Positions 8,142-17,539 of a DNA stretch of 64,000 nt are shown in pieces; position 1 is the stretch's first letter, and each line of letters starts with the position of its first letter. The translations under genes and the position numbers were made by a program. The DNA comes from Halostagnicola kamekurae. GTDB taxonomy: Archaea; Halobacteriota; Halobacteria; Halobacteriales; Natrialbaceae. The notes under the pieces are model-generated. The model had not been told where the DNA came from and did not search any database. It saw only the letters and a list, made by a program, of their open reading frames with translations. The stretch lies in assembly GCF_900116205.1 (NCBI RefSeq), contig NZ_FOZS01000002.1, positions 1,054,001 to 1,118,000 on the forward strand, written 5' to 3'.

Positions 8142-10787
8142 CTACTGTTCGGTGATACTGATTCCATCCGGCTCGAGTCGGACGCCGACGCCGTTGGGTT
8201 TCGTCTGGAACACCTCCGCGTGGGAGTCGATGTCGTCGACACCGGCTCCCACTTCGAACTCGCCGCTGTCGGGCAAGCACCTGAATTCGCGCTGCTCGCC
8301 GTCGGCCAGAGTGAGGTCCTCGAGGAAGACGACCTCGTCCGAGTTTCGCACTCGGAGTCGAACCGTCGCGTCCCGAGAGAGGCCGTTCTCGACGACGACC
8401 GTGTCACCGCCCCCGATGATCCCCCGTACTGTCTGTTGTGCTCTGGCCACGATAGCCGACGCGCGCGAGTTGAACTCCTCCTGATTGTTTTGGTAGACGA
8501 AAAGTATGCCAACGAGTGCAAGCAGTCCGAGTACGGCTGCGACGAACTGAATCGGCGAGATCCGGTCGAGCAGTCCCTGGCTGGACGATCCCTCGAACGT
8601 GGCGCTGCGTTCGACGGCCGACGAGGCGTTCAACGACTCGTTGTTGGTCGCGATCCCGTAGGTGTACTCGCCGCTCTCTTCGGGCGGTTCGAACTCGGCG
8701 GTGACTGTCTCGGATTCGGACGGCTCGAGCGTGAGTTCCTCTTCGACCATCGTCTCACCGCCGAGTACGAACTGGACGATCTGGGTGTCGGTGAGATCCC
8801 CGACGTTCGTGATGTTTCCGGACATCGATACGTTCGAGGTCGGATTCGACGCACCGGCTAACTCGAGGTCGCTGGCCTCGAACGTCGATCGGTTCGCCGT
8901 CACGTTTTTCGAGACGCGACTCGTGTTCGCGGTGAGTTCGACTCCCGACGACGCGCTGTCTGTTAGCTCGAACGAGAACGTTTCCTCGGTTCGTTCCGAA
9001 GCGTTGAGCAAGAACTCCCGCGTCTGCGTCGCGTCCGAGACGACGTTGTCCGGGTCTGCGACGCTCACGGTGAGATTCTGTAACTCCGGTACCTCTCCCT
9101 CGTTTTCGACACTTACTGTCGCCTCGAAGGGTTCGCTCGAGGAGACCGTCTCGTCGAACTCCTCGAACTCGATATTTATGTCCTGATCGAACTTTACCAC
9201 GTCGTTTCCGCCAGGCGTCTGGATTGAGATGTTCTCGATCGGTACGGTACTCTCGTTGAGTTCTAACGAAAACGTTTCCTCGTACGGTGACTCATCGATA
9301 GTTACATCTCGTTGTTCTGTAACATTGCCGTTGACGAGGAACTCGACTGGAATCTCTATCTCACTATTCAGGAAGTCAGACACCGACGTTTCGTCGCCGT
9401 TGTACTCGAATTCTCCCGTCACCTCGAGTTCTTCGCTGAAATTTCCGATCTCAATGGCATCATCCCTGTCGATATTGACGTTCATGTTCTCTTCGTGAGC
9501 AGCCTGTGAAAGGATGGTTGCCTGGGTCTCCGCTGATTCGTTTATTTCAGGGATTCTAACCGACACATCGAGTTCCGGAACGTCACTGGAACTAGTTTCA
9601 TAGGAAATTTTACCCCCTTGTGTACTGCCGGGATCGATATTGAGGTCATCAGTTTCGACAGTTTCGTTTCCAACGATAAACTCAACGGTCATGTCTTCTA
9701 CCGGAACATCACCTATTCGCTTAAATTCGGCCCCGATTTGTAAGTCATCTCCCACGACCGTGGTCGGAGCCCCGATTGCACTAATGGTGACATCGGCCGC
9801 TTCGATTTCTATGTCCTGACTGTCTTGGCTGTCTCCGAACTCTCTCGAGTTATCGGCATCTAAGCGGATTTTGTCGACCGAGTTATCCCCTTTTTCAGTT
9901 TCGACTTCGAACGATAGCTCTTCTTCTTCGTCAGGGTCGATAACGACGTAATTTTCACTAACGTTACTCCACCCGCCGGAATCTTCATTACGCCACGAGA
10001 GTGTGGGAGTTCCAGTAAAGTACTGGAAGCCATCATTACTAATCGTCGCAGTAACGGTTAGGGTTTCACCCTCGGCAGGATCATTGACGCTGGTTATCTC
10101 AGTCTCGAGAACGGGTTCACCAAAATTCCGGTATGTGATGTTTTCTTCGTTTTGATCGTCAACGATAGGGACTCCCTCCTCTTCCTCCCCTTCTCTGGTC
10201 TGAAGCGTTCCATTATTTGGATTAATCTCGATCTTCGTCGACGAATCTTCTACGACTAAATCCGGGGAGTCACCATCCTTGTATACGACCTTCTTTTCCG
10301 TTCCGTTCACCTTCACAGGCTTACCGTCGTACTGTACAACATCTTGGCCTCTCCAGCCAGAAATTACTAGATTTTCTTCTCCAAAACCAGGAGATTTGTG
10401 CTTCAAGAACGTCGCTTCCGACGTTTCGTTTACCGATTTCCCACTGACGACAAGTCCGTTCTCGAGTTGAACAACTACGACATCGTCTGGATGACTTGAG
10501 GTCGTAGTCGTTCCTGCGAGCGTAACTTCCGTTTCGTTTGATGATCCCAGAACTTCCCGTTCAGTTGACCCGGTCGAGGCGTCGTTAGCGGCAACCGCTG
10601 TACCAGTTCCAATACCACCCCCAAGGACTGCGCCAGTCAGAGTCAGCGTCACGATCAACCCGACGAGGGCGTGTCTCTGACGCTCGGACACACGACACGA
10701 CCGGATCGACCGAGACCAGACGTTCGCGAACATAGTGGTGACTCCGGAGGGACCGGCGGGCGGCTTCGTTGGCGCATTCGCATTCAT
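8142..10787 (-). CDS. large cell-surface protein with Ig/CARDB-like repeats and one C-terminal membrane anchor
   Basis: 881 aa. An unusually long, basic N-region precedes a hydrophobic signal segment (about residues 43-67, ending GTAVAAND); an internal Met at residue 19 is an alternative start. The extracellular body is strongly acidic, rich in Thr/Ser/Asn and N-glycosylation sequons, and contains repeated beta-sandwich modules with phrases such as EGETLTVTATISN and EPFEATVSVENEG, typical of CARDB-like domains. A membrane helix (about 743-765, FVAAVLGLLALVGILFVYQ) is followed by about 110 cytoplasmic residues forming a second beta domain. A TATA-like AAATAAG lies near 10820. The part from roughly 9,480 to 10,560 is visibly AT-richer than the rest, suggesting a mosaic gene. 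Likely surface adhesion or envelope structure; exact role unknown. Confidence 0.75.
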   Translation of the reverse strand: MNANAPTKPPAGPSGVTTMFANVWSRSIRSCRVSERQRHALVGLIVTLTLTGAVLGGGIGTGTAVAANDASTGSTEREVLGSSNETEVTLAGTTTTSSHPDDVVVVQLENGLVVSGKSVNETSEATFLKHKSPGFGEENLVISGWRGQDVVQYDGKPVKVNGTEKKVVYKDGDSPDLVVEDSSTKIEINPNNGTLQTREGEEEEGVPIVDDQNEENITYRNFGEPVLETEITSVNDPAEGETLTVTATISNDGFQYFTGTPTLSWRNEDSGGWSNVSENYVVIDPDEEEELSFEVETEKGDNSVDKIRLDADNSREFGDSQDSQDIEIEAADVTISAIGAPTTVVGDDLQIGAEFKRIGDVPVEDMTVEFIVGNETVETDDLNIDPGSTQGGKISYETSSSDVPELDVSVRIPEINESAETQATILSQAAHEENMNVNIDRDDAIEIGNFSEELEVTGEFEYNGDETSVSDFLNSEIEIPVEFLVNGNVTEQRDVTIDESPYEETFSLELNESTVPIENISIQTPGGNDVVKFDQDINIEFEEFDETVSSSEPFEATVSVENEGEVPELQNLTVSVADPDNVVSDATQTREFLLNASERTEETFSFELTDSASSGVELTANTSRVSKNVTANRSTFEASDLELAGASNPTSNVSMSGNITNVGDLTDTQIVQFVLGGETMVEEELTLEPSESETVTAEFEPPEESGEYTYGIATNNESLNASSAVERSATFEGSSSQGLLDRISPIQFVAAVLGLLALVGILFVYQNNQEEFNSRASAIVARAQQTVRGIIGGGDTVVVENGLSRDATVRLRVRNSDEVVFLEDLTLADGEQREFRCLPDSGEFEVGAGVDDIDSHAEVFQTKPNGVGVRLEPDGISITEQ

Positions 10788-10944
10788 CGAACCGACACCG
10801 ATACTCTGATTCGACTTATTTCGATGGCGTGTTGAAATACTCTCTGGGCGATTATCATAATATATCCTATTTTTTAAGTATTAATATATTATATACTAAA
10901 GTTGGATAGATATATAGAGGGCCATTTGAACGGGTTCGGGACGG

Positions 10945-10970
10945 GAAACTGATCCTGAGCGATCAGTTTC
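10945..10970. repeat. perfect 10-bp inverted repeat, 6-base loop
   Basis: GAAACTGATC and its exact reverse complement GATCAGTTTC flank the six bases CTGAGC, just beyond the AT-rich block upstream of the surface-protein gene. It could be a hairpin in a leader transcript, a protein-binding site or a remnant of a mobile element. Confidence 0.5.
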
Positions 10971-11295
10971 GGTAGCTGTCTCGAGCTACAGGCGACCACT
11001 GAACGAATTCATTTCGGAACAGAGTGATCCAAAGGAACCACGACACTATCACGCACTGTCAGTGGTGTCCGAGAGTCGAGTCCCCATCGTTCACGTCTAC
11101 ATGGCTGTCCGCCGAGAGAGGTAGTTTCGGTCAGTTACGATTCGTTTTCTCGCCGAAATGAGTCCGGTCACTTCGCAACTGCGTCCCGTCAAGCGATCGT
11201 TCGGAAATCGTCCCACGTTGTATCCGATGCGTTCTGTCGCGTATCTCGCGGTGAACTCGATGGTGATAGAATAACGTCATATTGACTCGATCATA

Positions 11296-11313
11296 ACATA
11301 ACAGGTGTTATGT
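11296..11313. promoter_or_regulatory. perfect 18-bp operator-like palindrome before the sugar-transferase operon
   Basis: ACATAACA-GG-TGTTATGT is a perfect 8-bp inverted repeat with a 2-base centre, ending 25 bases before the ATG at 11339. For a leaderless transcript it would cover the TATA element itself (TGTTATGT), an arrangement expected of a dimeric repressor. The binding protein is unknown. Confidence 0.5.
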
Positions 11314-11338
11314 ACGTTCCGTCTGTCCTGACGAACGA

Positions 11339-12811
11339 ATGTTGACCGGATGGCGCTACCGAATCGTCAGCGCGGCCGGAGTGGTCGGAGTGACCACTCT
11401 CTCCGTGCTCGTGGCGAACCATCCGACGGTCCAAAAGCAATTTACCACCTACGTTCCCCTATTCAATCGCCTGGAAGTAGACACACTCTCCGGCGGGATG
11501 CTCCTGTGGGCTATCGCTCTCTGCTCGGTCGTCATGGTCGGCTGCCTGCTTCCGCTGTACAAACCCCGGCCGCGGCGCGTACTTGATACGGTTTTCCTCG
11601 CACAAAAACGCGTGGTAACTGGTGGACTCGCGATCGCGGCGTTCGGTTTTTTCAAGATGTCCCACCGGCTTCCTCGGGCGACGCTCGTGATGGTGGTCGG
11701 CCTGCTGTCGGTCGCGATACCGGCGTGGTTCGTCCGAATGCGACGCCGTCCGGCGAACGATTCGGGCCGGACGCTCCTCGTCGGCGACGATCCGGATCAG
11801 ATCGAACAGATCTCCGCGCAGCTGGCGGGTCCCGTCTTGGGATATCTCTGTCCGACCAGCGCACTTTCTAGCCAGTTCGTCGCGGAGGGGGACTCGACGG
11901 CCATCGAGGCCGTCCCCGACGGCGGTTCCGTATCCGAGGACGGACTCATCCTCGAGTACGACGAATTTACTGACCTCGACCGACTCGGCGGCCTCTCGAG
12001 GATCGAAGACGTGCTAGTCGAGTACGACGTCGACACCGTCGTGTTGGCGTTTCGACGAGCCGACCGCGCCGAGTTCTTCGGTTCGCTCGACGCCTGTTAT
12101 GAACACGGCGTCGACGTGAAAGTTCACCAAGAGTACACTGACTCGGTGCTGATTTCCGACGACCAGATCGGCGAACTGGTGACCGTCGATCTCGAGCCGT
12201 GGGATCCGATAGACCACCTGTTTAAGCGCGGCTTCGATGTCCTGTTCTCGCTGACTGCGCTCGTCGCGCTCGCGCCGGTGATCGCACTGATCGCCGTCGC
12301 GATCAAACTCGATAGCTCCGGTCCCGTCCTGTACAAACAGGAGCGAACGGCCGTGTTCGGCGAGTCGTTTCAGGTGTACAAGTTCCGGAGCATGGTCCAG
12401 AACGCGGAGTCCGAGACCGGAGCGAAGATCAGCGACGAGGACGCAGGCGGCGTCGATCCGCGCGTCACGCGCGTCGGGAAGATCCTCCGAAAGACCCACC
12501 TCGACGAAATTCCGCAGCTGTGGGCGATTCTCGCCAGCGATATGAGCGTCGTCGGCCCGCGGCCGGAGCGTCCGGAACTCGACAGCGAAATCCAGAGCGA
12601 CGGGGTCGACTGGAGCAAACGGTGGTTCGTCAAACCGGGACTAACCGGACTCGCGCAGGTCAACGACATTACGGGCCACGAAGCCGAGAGCAAACTTCGC
12701 TACGATCTCGAGTACGTCCGCCGCCAGTCGTTCAGGTTCGACCTCAAAATCGTCATCCGCCAGATCTGGAAAGTGTTATCCGATATCAGGGAATTCGTCG
12801 CTAGTAGATGA
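11339..12811 (+). CDS. polyprenyl-phosphate sugar-1-phosphate transferase (exopolysaccharide type)
   Basis: 490 aa. It has several N-terminal membrane helices, a central soluble CoA-binding-like domain, then a membrane hairpin and the bacterial sugar-transferase catalytic domain from about residue 295 ([14 protein letters not shown]). Catalytic landmarks are [36 protein letters not shown] and the strongly conserved [11 protein letters not shown] with [10 protein letters not shown]. It attaches the first sugar phosphate to a lipid carrier, starting an extracellular polysaccharide or lipid-linked glycan. Its stop overlaps the next gene (ATGA), so transferase and epimerase are co-translated. The operator-like palindrome at 11296 suggests regulated expression. 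Confidence 0.92.
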   Translation: MLTGWRYRIVSAAGVVGVTTLSVLVANHPTVQKQFTTYVPLFNRLEVDTLSGGMLLWAIALCSVVMVGCLLPLYKPRPRRVLDTVFLAQKRVVTGGLAIAAFGFFKMSHRLPRATLVMVVGLLSVAIPAWFVRMRRRPANDSGRTLLVGDDPDQIEQISAQLAGPVLGYLCPTSALSSQFVAEGDSTAIEAVPDGGSVSEDGLILEYDEFTDLDRLGGLSRIEDVLVEYDVDTVVLAFRRADRAEFFGSLDACYEHGVDVKVHQEYTDSVLISDDQIGELVTVDLEPWDPIDHLFKRGFDVLFSLTALVALAPVIALIAVAIKLDSSGPVLYKQERTAVFGESFQVYKFRSMVQNAESETGAKISDEDAGGVDPRVTRVGKILRKTHLDEIPQLWAILASDMSVVGPRPERPELDSEIQSDGVDWSKRWFVKPGLTGLAQVNDITGHEAESKLRYDLEYVRRQSFRFDLKIVIRQIWKVLSDIREFVASR

Positions 12812-13743
12812 GTGACGAGTCGCCGGTGGCGATTTCTGGACAGTGCGTTCTGGTGACGGGCGGGGCGGGATTTATTGGAAGCAATATCGTCGAAGCGCTC
12901 GTGCCCGAAAACGACGTTCGCGTGCTCGATAATCTCTCGAGCGGGGCTCGATCTAACGTCCCCCCGAGCGCGACGTTCATCGAGGGCGATATCAGGGACG
13001 ACGCCACGCTACGGGACGCGACGGAAGGCATCGACATCATTTTTCATCAGGCAGGACAGATAAACGTCGAGCGGTCGTTCGAAACGCCGGAGTTGACCCA
13101 CGAGGTAAACGTCGCCGCGACAGTGAAACTCCTCGAGTGCGCTCGACGCGAGTCCGCGCGGTTCGTGTTCGCCTCGAGTGCGGCGGTCTACGGGCATCCC
13201 GAGTCGATTCCGCTATCGGAATCGGCTCCGACCGAGCCGACGTCGCCGTACGGGGCGTCGAAACTCGCAGCGGAGCAGTACGTGCGGTTGTACGACGACC
13301 TCTACGACCTGCAGGCGGTGTCGTTGCGATACTTCAACGTCTACGGAGCCGGGCAAGTCAGCGGCGATTACAGCGCCGTCATTAGCGTCTTCGTCGACCA
13401 AGCGCTGAACGGCGATCCGATTACGGTAGACGGTGACGGGTCCCAGACGCGGGATTTCGTCCACGTCCGAGACGTGGTGCGAGCGAACCTCCTCGCCGGG
13501 GCCGCAGACGACTGTGACGCCGTGTTCAACGTCGGGTCCGGCGAGAGCCACTCGATTCTGGAGCTGGCAAAAATCGTCCGATCCGTTGCCGGATCGGAGT
13601 CGGAGATCGTCCACCGACGCGAGCGGACGGGCGACATTTCCGACAGCGAGGCTGATCTCGCTGCGATCAGGTCCCAGTTAGGATACGAACCGACGATTTC
13701 GATCGAATCGGGAATGGAGGAACTGATCACAGCATTGGGGTGA
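12808..13743 (+). CDS. NAD-dependent sugar epimerase/dehydratase (UDP-glucose 4-epimerase-like)
   Basis: 311 aa extended SDR. Rossmann motif VTGGAGFIGSN near the N-terminus, catalytic Ser in ASSAAVYG and the YxxxK pair in SPYGASKLAAEQY, then the RYFNVYG and TRDFVHVRD substrate-side motifs usual for GalE/WbpP-type enzymes. It probably makes the nucleotide sugar used by the transferase encoded just before it, with which it overlaps by four bases. The exact substrate cannot be set by eye; 4-epimerisation of UDP-glucose or UDP-GlcNAc is most likely. Confidence 0.9.
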   Translation: MSDESPVAISGQCVLVTGGAGFIGSNIVEALVPENDVRVLDNLSSGARSNVPPSATFIEGDIRDDATLRDATEGIDIIFHQAGQINVERSFETPELTHEVNVAATVKLLECARRESARFVFASSAAVYGHPESIPLSESAPTEPTSPYGASKLAAEQYVRLYDDLYDLQAVSLRYFNVYGAGQVSGDYSAVISVFVDQALNGDPITVDGDGSQTRDFVHVRDVVRANLLAGAADDCDAVFNVGSGESHSILELAKIVRSVAGSESEIVHRRERTGDISDSEADLAAIRSQLGYEPTISIESGMEELITALG

Positions 13744-13906
13744 GGTCACATAGCGGATACGACTATCGAGTTTTAGCCTGTCTTACATGTATATCAGACT
13801 TACTTATATGCTGTTCTCACTCTTACGCCTCGAGACGATGTCCTGCGATTTAAGACGGCGCTCGCGGTAGGAAGTATCGATCGCAGTTCCCGCTGCTCGA
13901 GTATCG

Positions 13907-14737
13907 ATGGCTCCCCCGCTCGTCCACTTCCTCGCAGGCGCGACGCTCGCGCTGTTCGTAGCGATGCCGTTCGCGCTCCGCGGTCGGCTTGCGCGGCGAC
14001 ACCTGTGGCTCGTCGTCATCGGCGGCCTCTGGGGAATGGCCCCAGACGGCAACTACGTGACACCCGTCTTCGAATCGCAATTGGCCGCGCTGCACGGCTC
14101 ACAGTGGGCGAACGTCTTCGCCGGCCACCACGCGCTCGACCGGCCCGCGTTCGCGACTCGAGCCCTGACCAGTACCGGCGTCGCCGTCATGGGGTTCGTC
14201 GTCGGCGTCTTCGGGTTTTCCAGCGCCGCGACCGTCGGTGAGCGAGGTCGCCGCGACACTCGCTCGCCGCGAAATCGGTTGCTGACTCGGGCGGTGCTGT
14301 CTGGGTACGCGGCGATCCTCACCGGCGCTCTCGCGGGCGTCTGTTCGGGTCTCGTACTCGCCCACACCGGTCGAATGGAGCCGCTGGCCGCGCTGTGGGG
14401 TCGCGAGAGCGCAACCGCGGGCTGGGTGTTCCTGCTCGCCTGTAGCCTCGGAGCCAGTGGCGTCTTCGCGCTCGTTCTCGAGGTGCTCGATCGCCGATGG
14501 CCGGTTCTGCGCCCAACGTTCGGTGCGGGTATAGGGCTCGCAGGCGCGGTGATCGCCTGGGGAACGGTCGTCGCAGTGGCCGTTCCGATCTGGATGCGCG
14601 TCGCGTTGGATCTCCCGCGTCCGATCCCGTACCTCCACCTAGCGAGCCTGGCCGGACTCGTGGTCTTCGGTCTGGTGGTTGGTCTCGTCTATCCGACCAC
14701 TCGACGCGTGCTCGACTCGTCGGCCCCGCCGCGCTAG
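13907..14737 (+). CDS. multi-pass membrane protein, paralogue of the gene at 22186-22680
   Basis: 276 aa with about seven hydrophobic helices. It begins MAPPLVHFLAGATLALF and has GHHALDRPAFATR between the second and third helices. The C-terminal half (from ILTGALAGVCSGLVLAH, through a GRMEPLAALWG loop, to VVFGLVVGLVYPTTRR) matches the whole of the 164-aa protein at 22186-22680, including the GRM..AALYG loop and the PFLH segment. No known family is recognised. The ATG lies about 100 bases after an AT-rich promoter-like stretch (CTTATATG near 13804), so a longer leader or a different start is possible. Confidence 0.7.
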   Translation: MAPPLVHFLAGATLALFVAMPFALRGRLARRHLWLVVIGGLWGMAPDGNYVTPVFESQLAALHGSQWANVFAGHHALDRPAFATRALTSTGVAVMGFVVGVFGFSSAATVGERGRRDTRSPRNRLLTRAVLSGYAAILTGALAGVCSGLVLAHTGRMEPLAALWGRESATAGWVFLLACSLGASGVFALVLEVLDRRWPVLRPTFGAGIGLAGAVIAWGTVVAVAVPIWMRVALDLPRPIPYLHLASLAGLVVFGLVVGLVYPTTRRVLDSSAPPR

Positions 14738-14839
14738 CGATTTCCGGTCCGACGGGGCAGTTGGTCTCCTCTCGAGCACCTATCGCTTCGGTCGTAAATC
14801 GAAAACAGCGCTGCTCACGCCCCATCACCGGCGTCGGCG

Positions 14840-17287
14840 TCAGGACGCGTCGACGGCGTTGCCCTCGAGCACGTCGGCTTCGTCGACGGTGACCGTTTCC
14901 CCGTCAACGGTGTACTCGCCGCTGTAGGGGACCGTCACCTCGAGGGTGCCGTCTCGTGGCTCGACCTCGCGCTCGTAGGTGATCGACTCGCCGTCGATTC
15001 GCTGTTCGGTCGTGACCGTCACCGGGCCGTCGGCGTCGGTGGTCGTTTCGATAGTGGCACCTGGGACGACCGCGAAGGCGCTCACGTCGTCGCTCGTCGC
15101 GAGGAGCCGGTAGTGTGAGAGTCCGTCGCCGTCCTCGCCGCCGGTACCGAGTTCGTCGTGGAGTTGCGACTGGGTCGCGTTCTCCGGCACCGAGGCCTCG
15201 GTATCGCCGACGACGACGTACCCCACGTCGTCGCTTCGGAACTCCTCGTACCAGCTATCCGGATCGTCGGCCGTCTGGAACTCGTCGTAGTGGGCGTTCG
15301 CGTACGCGAAGCTGTCGGCCTCCCCGTTGACGAGGTAGTTGTACATCCGGTTGTCCGGCCACTCGCTCAGGACGAAATTCTGGGGATACTCCCGATCGAT
15401 CGATTCGGCGTGGTCGTCGATCGCCGTTGCGGCCTCGTACTGACCATCGGTGTGAGCGGTCTGGGCGACCAGCGAGGGGACGAAGATGAGGCTCATACCG
15501 CAGACGATCAATGCGATGATGGTCAGATACGCGACCGTCGAGGCGTCCGTCGGACGAACGATGTTCGGGTCTGACTCGCCGCCGTCGGTATCCGCCCTGC
15601 GAGCCCTGCCCGCGGTGGACGGGCCGGCTCGAGTCGACTCGCTGTCCGTACGGAACGGTACGGGGACGCGTGCCAGATCGACCCAGGCCGTCAGGTGGAC
15701 GAGTCCAAGCCCTCCGAGTATCGAGAGCGGGATCGCCAGCTGTGCGGCGAAACGAACCTGAATCGCGGCCATAGCGACCCAGAAGACGACGTAGACGCTT
15801 AGCAACAACCAGGCGGGCTCGTAGCGTCTGTAGGCCACCCAGCAGGTCCACAGGAGGACGACGAGCGCGACGTAGAACTGGATGCCGAGCTGGGACATCG
15901 GGCCGTGGATCACGGCGAGGTCCGCCGAGAACAACGACGCGGATTCGGTGAGCCCCTCGCGGAGGAAGAGGTCGTCCGCGCGTTCAGTCAGGCGCGCCCA
16001 GTCCGCCGGGCGCAGCTGTCGAAAGAGGAAGATCCCCGCCACAGCGCACACCACCTCGAGACCGACCAGACCCGTCGTCGGCCACTCGAGGCGCACCCAT
16101 CCCTCGGCGAGCGCTGCGATAACGATGGTGGCGACGACGGTGAGGACGGGAACGATGGCGACGAACGAGTTCTGCCAGTCCCACTGAAAGTGAAAGAAGG
16201 CGGTAAGCCCGCTGGCGACGAGCAGGCCGGCGACGATCGGTGCGGCGGCCAGAGCGGGGGAGACGCCGTCTCGAGCGTCCATCGCGACTTTCAGACCGAT
16301 GTAGCCCGCCGCGGGGACGAACATGAGGATCGAACCGCCCCAGGCGAGCGCGGAGAAGCTGAGCCCGACCCCGAGTGCGACGGCCGCGACCCAGGTCCAG
16401 GGCGTTCGAAGGTGCGCGGAAAGCGCTTCCGAGAGCGGTCGATCCGAGTCCGAGTTCGGCTGCTGTAATCGTCGACGGCGGACATCGACGGCGAGCCAGG
16501 CGAACGCGACCAGCGTCACACCGAGCCAGAGGTACTGGTGGAGGAGGTGCTCGAGGAAGCCGACACCGGAGTAGACCGCGTGAACGGGCGTCAGCGCGAG
16601 CAGAACGATCGCGGCGATGCCGACGCGAACGTCGTCGGTGACGATCACGGCGAGCCAGTAGACGAGCACGCCGAGCAGCAGCGTCGCGACGACGGGGAGC
16701 CAGGCGGCAACCGCGTCTGGACCGACGAACTCCGCGAGAAACCAGTTCGTCGCGTGCGTGAGCGGGCGTTTGAGTGCAGCGTCGCCCGGCATGTCCGCGA
16801 GGAGACCGATATCAGTCGGTCCGTTCGATTCGGCGAGAAACCGGTCCATCCAGTAACGAAAGTAGTACGGGTCGTTTCCCGGCGAGAGGATCGTCCCATC
16901 GCGGAACACCGCCGGAGCGTTCAAGAGCCGCATCGCGACGAGAAAGACCAGCGAGGCGAGGACGGCACCTACGGTTGGGCGCTCGAGCGAGACCGGGAGT
17001 TCGAACTCGAAACCGTCGTCTGCGTTCGACGACGACGCGACGGACTCGCCCGTCAGACCCGCCCGGATTCCCTCCCGGCTCGCAACGCGGTACTCGCCGT
17101 CGACTTTCGTCACGAGATCGCGAGAGACGAGTTCGCCGAAGGTGCCCGAATCGACGGGGAGATCGTCGAACGTCCACGTCTCGTGGGCGTCGTCGACCTC
17201 GAGTAGCGTCTCGAGGGTCGCTTTCCCGTCGGCTCGCTCCTCGCGAAAGCGTGCCGCCCGTCGTGCGACCTCAGCAGGATCGGCCAT
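14840..17287 (-). CDS. STT3/AglB-like membrane protein with altered catalytic motif
   Basis: 815 aa. An N-terminal soluble region of about 95 residues (ending in a winged-helix-like segment SRDLVTKVDGEYRVAS) precedes roughly 13 membrane helices and a C-terminal globular domain. STT3 features are GNDPYYFRYWMDRF (residues 137-150, the first acidic motif) and GFLEHLLHQYLW (about 243, second acidic motif). At about 640, where oligosaccharyltransferases carry WWDYG, this protein has EWPDN followed by RMYNYLVNGEADSFAYA. It may therefore act on a different acceptor, or be inactive as an N-glycosyltransferase. It faces the glycan genes convergently from the other side of a membrane-protein gene, and diverges from a DUF4330 gene. 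Confidence 0.78.
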   Translation of the reverse strand: MADPAEVARRAARFREERADGKATLETLLEVDDAHETWTFDDLPVDSGTFGELVSRDLVTKVDGEYRVASREGIRAGLTGESVASSSNADDGFEFELPVSLERPTVGAVLASLVFLVAMRLLNAPAVFRDGTILSPGNDPYYFRYWMDRFLAESNGPTDIGLLADMPGDAALKRPLTHATNWFLAEFVGPDAVAAWLPVVATLLLGVLVYWLAVIVTDDVRVGIAAIVLLALTPVHAVYSGVGFLEHLLHQYLWLGVTLVAFAWLAVDVRRRRLQQPNSDSDRPLSEALSAHLRTPWTWVAAVALGVGLSFSALAWGGSILMFVPAAGYIGLKVAMDARDGVSPALAAAPIVAGLLVASGLTAFFHFQWDWQNSFVAIVPVLTVVATIVIAALAEGWVRLEWPTTGLVGLEVVCAVAGIFLFRQLRPADWARLTERADDLFLREGLTESASLFSADLAVIHGPMSQLGIQFYVALVVLLWTCWVAYRRYEPAWLLLSVYVVFWVAMAAIQVRFAAQLAIPLSILGGLGLVHLTAWVDLARVPVPFRTDSESTRAGPSTAGRARRADTDGGESDPNIVRPTDASTVAYLTIIALIVCGMSLIFVPSLVAQTAHTDGQYEAATAIDDHAESIDREYPQNFVLSEWPDNRMYNYLVNGEADSFAYANAHYDEFQTADDPDSWYEEFRSDDVGYVVVGDTEASVPENATQSQLHDELGTGGEDGDGLSHYRLLATSDDVSAFAVVPGATIETTTDADGPVTVTTEQRIDGESITYEREVEPRDGTLEVTVPYSGEYTVDGETVTVDEADVLEGNAVDAS

Positions 17288-17539
17288 TATCGCGTACGTC
17301 CGAGTGTGGCCTGATTATCCTTTCGCTCTGTTTGACTGTTTGAGAAGGGTGTGCCCCTGGTTCTCGGATTCGATGGCGAGTCTGGCGGCGGACTTGTAAA
17401 CTAAGCCTTGGTCCCCGTTCCTCGTTTCCGCACCTGGTCTCCGTTCCCGTCTTTGGAAGCCAGCAACATCGTGTATCAGGACAAAACACCTATAGTACTG
17501 CAAGAGACGTACCACGAATATGAACTCCCCGGGGAAACT

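Larger units (their letters stand above)
10788..11338. other. 551-bp gene-less region between surface protein and glycan genes
   Basis: No convincing ORF. It holds a very AT-rich block (about 10855-10918) that could carry promoters for either side, two adjacent hairpins (10945-10970 and a weaker TAGCT/AGCTA pair just after), and the operator-like repeat at 11296-11313. Compositionally it looks like eroded or foreign DNA, but no transposase fragment is readable. Confidence 0.5.

Noticed and set aside
10921-11290. Region as an insertion sequence
   Set aside because: No transposase fragment, terminal repeats or target duplication could be seen.
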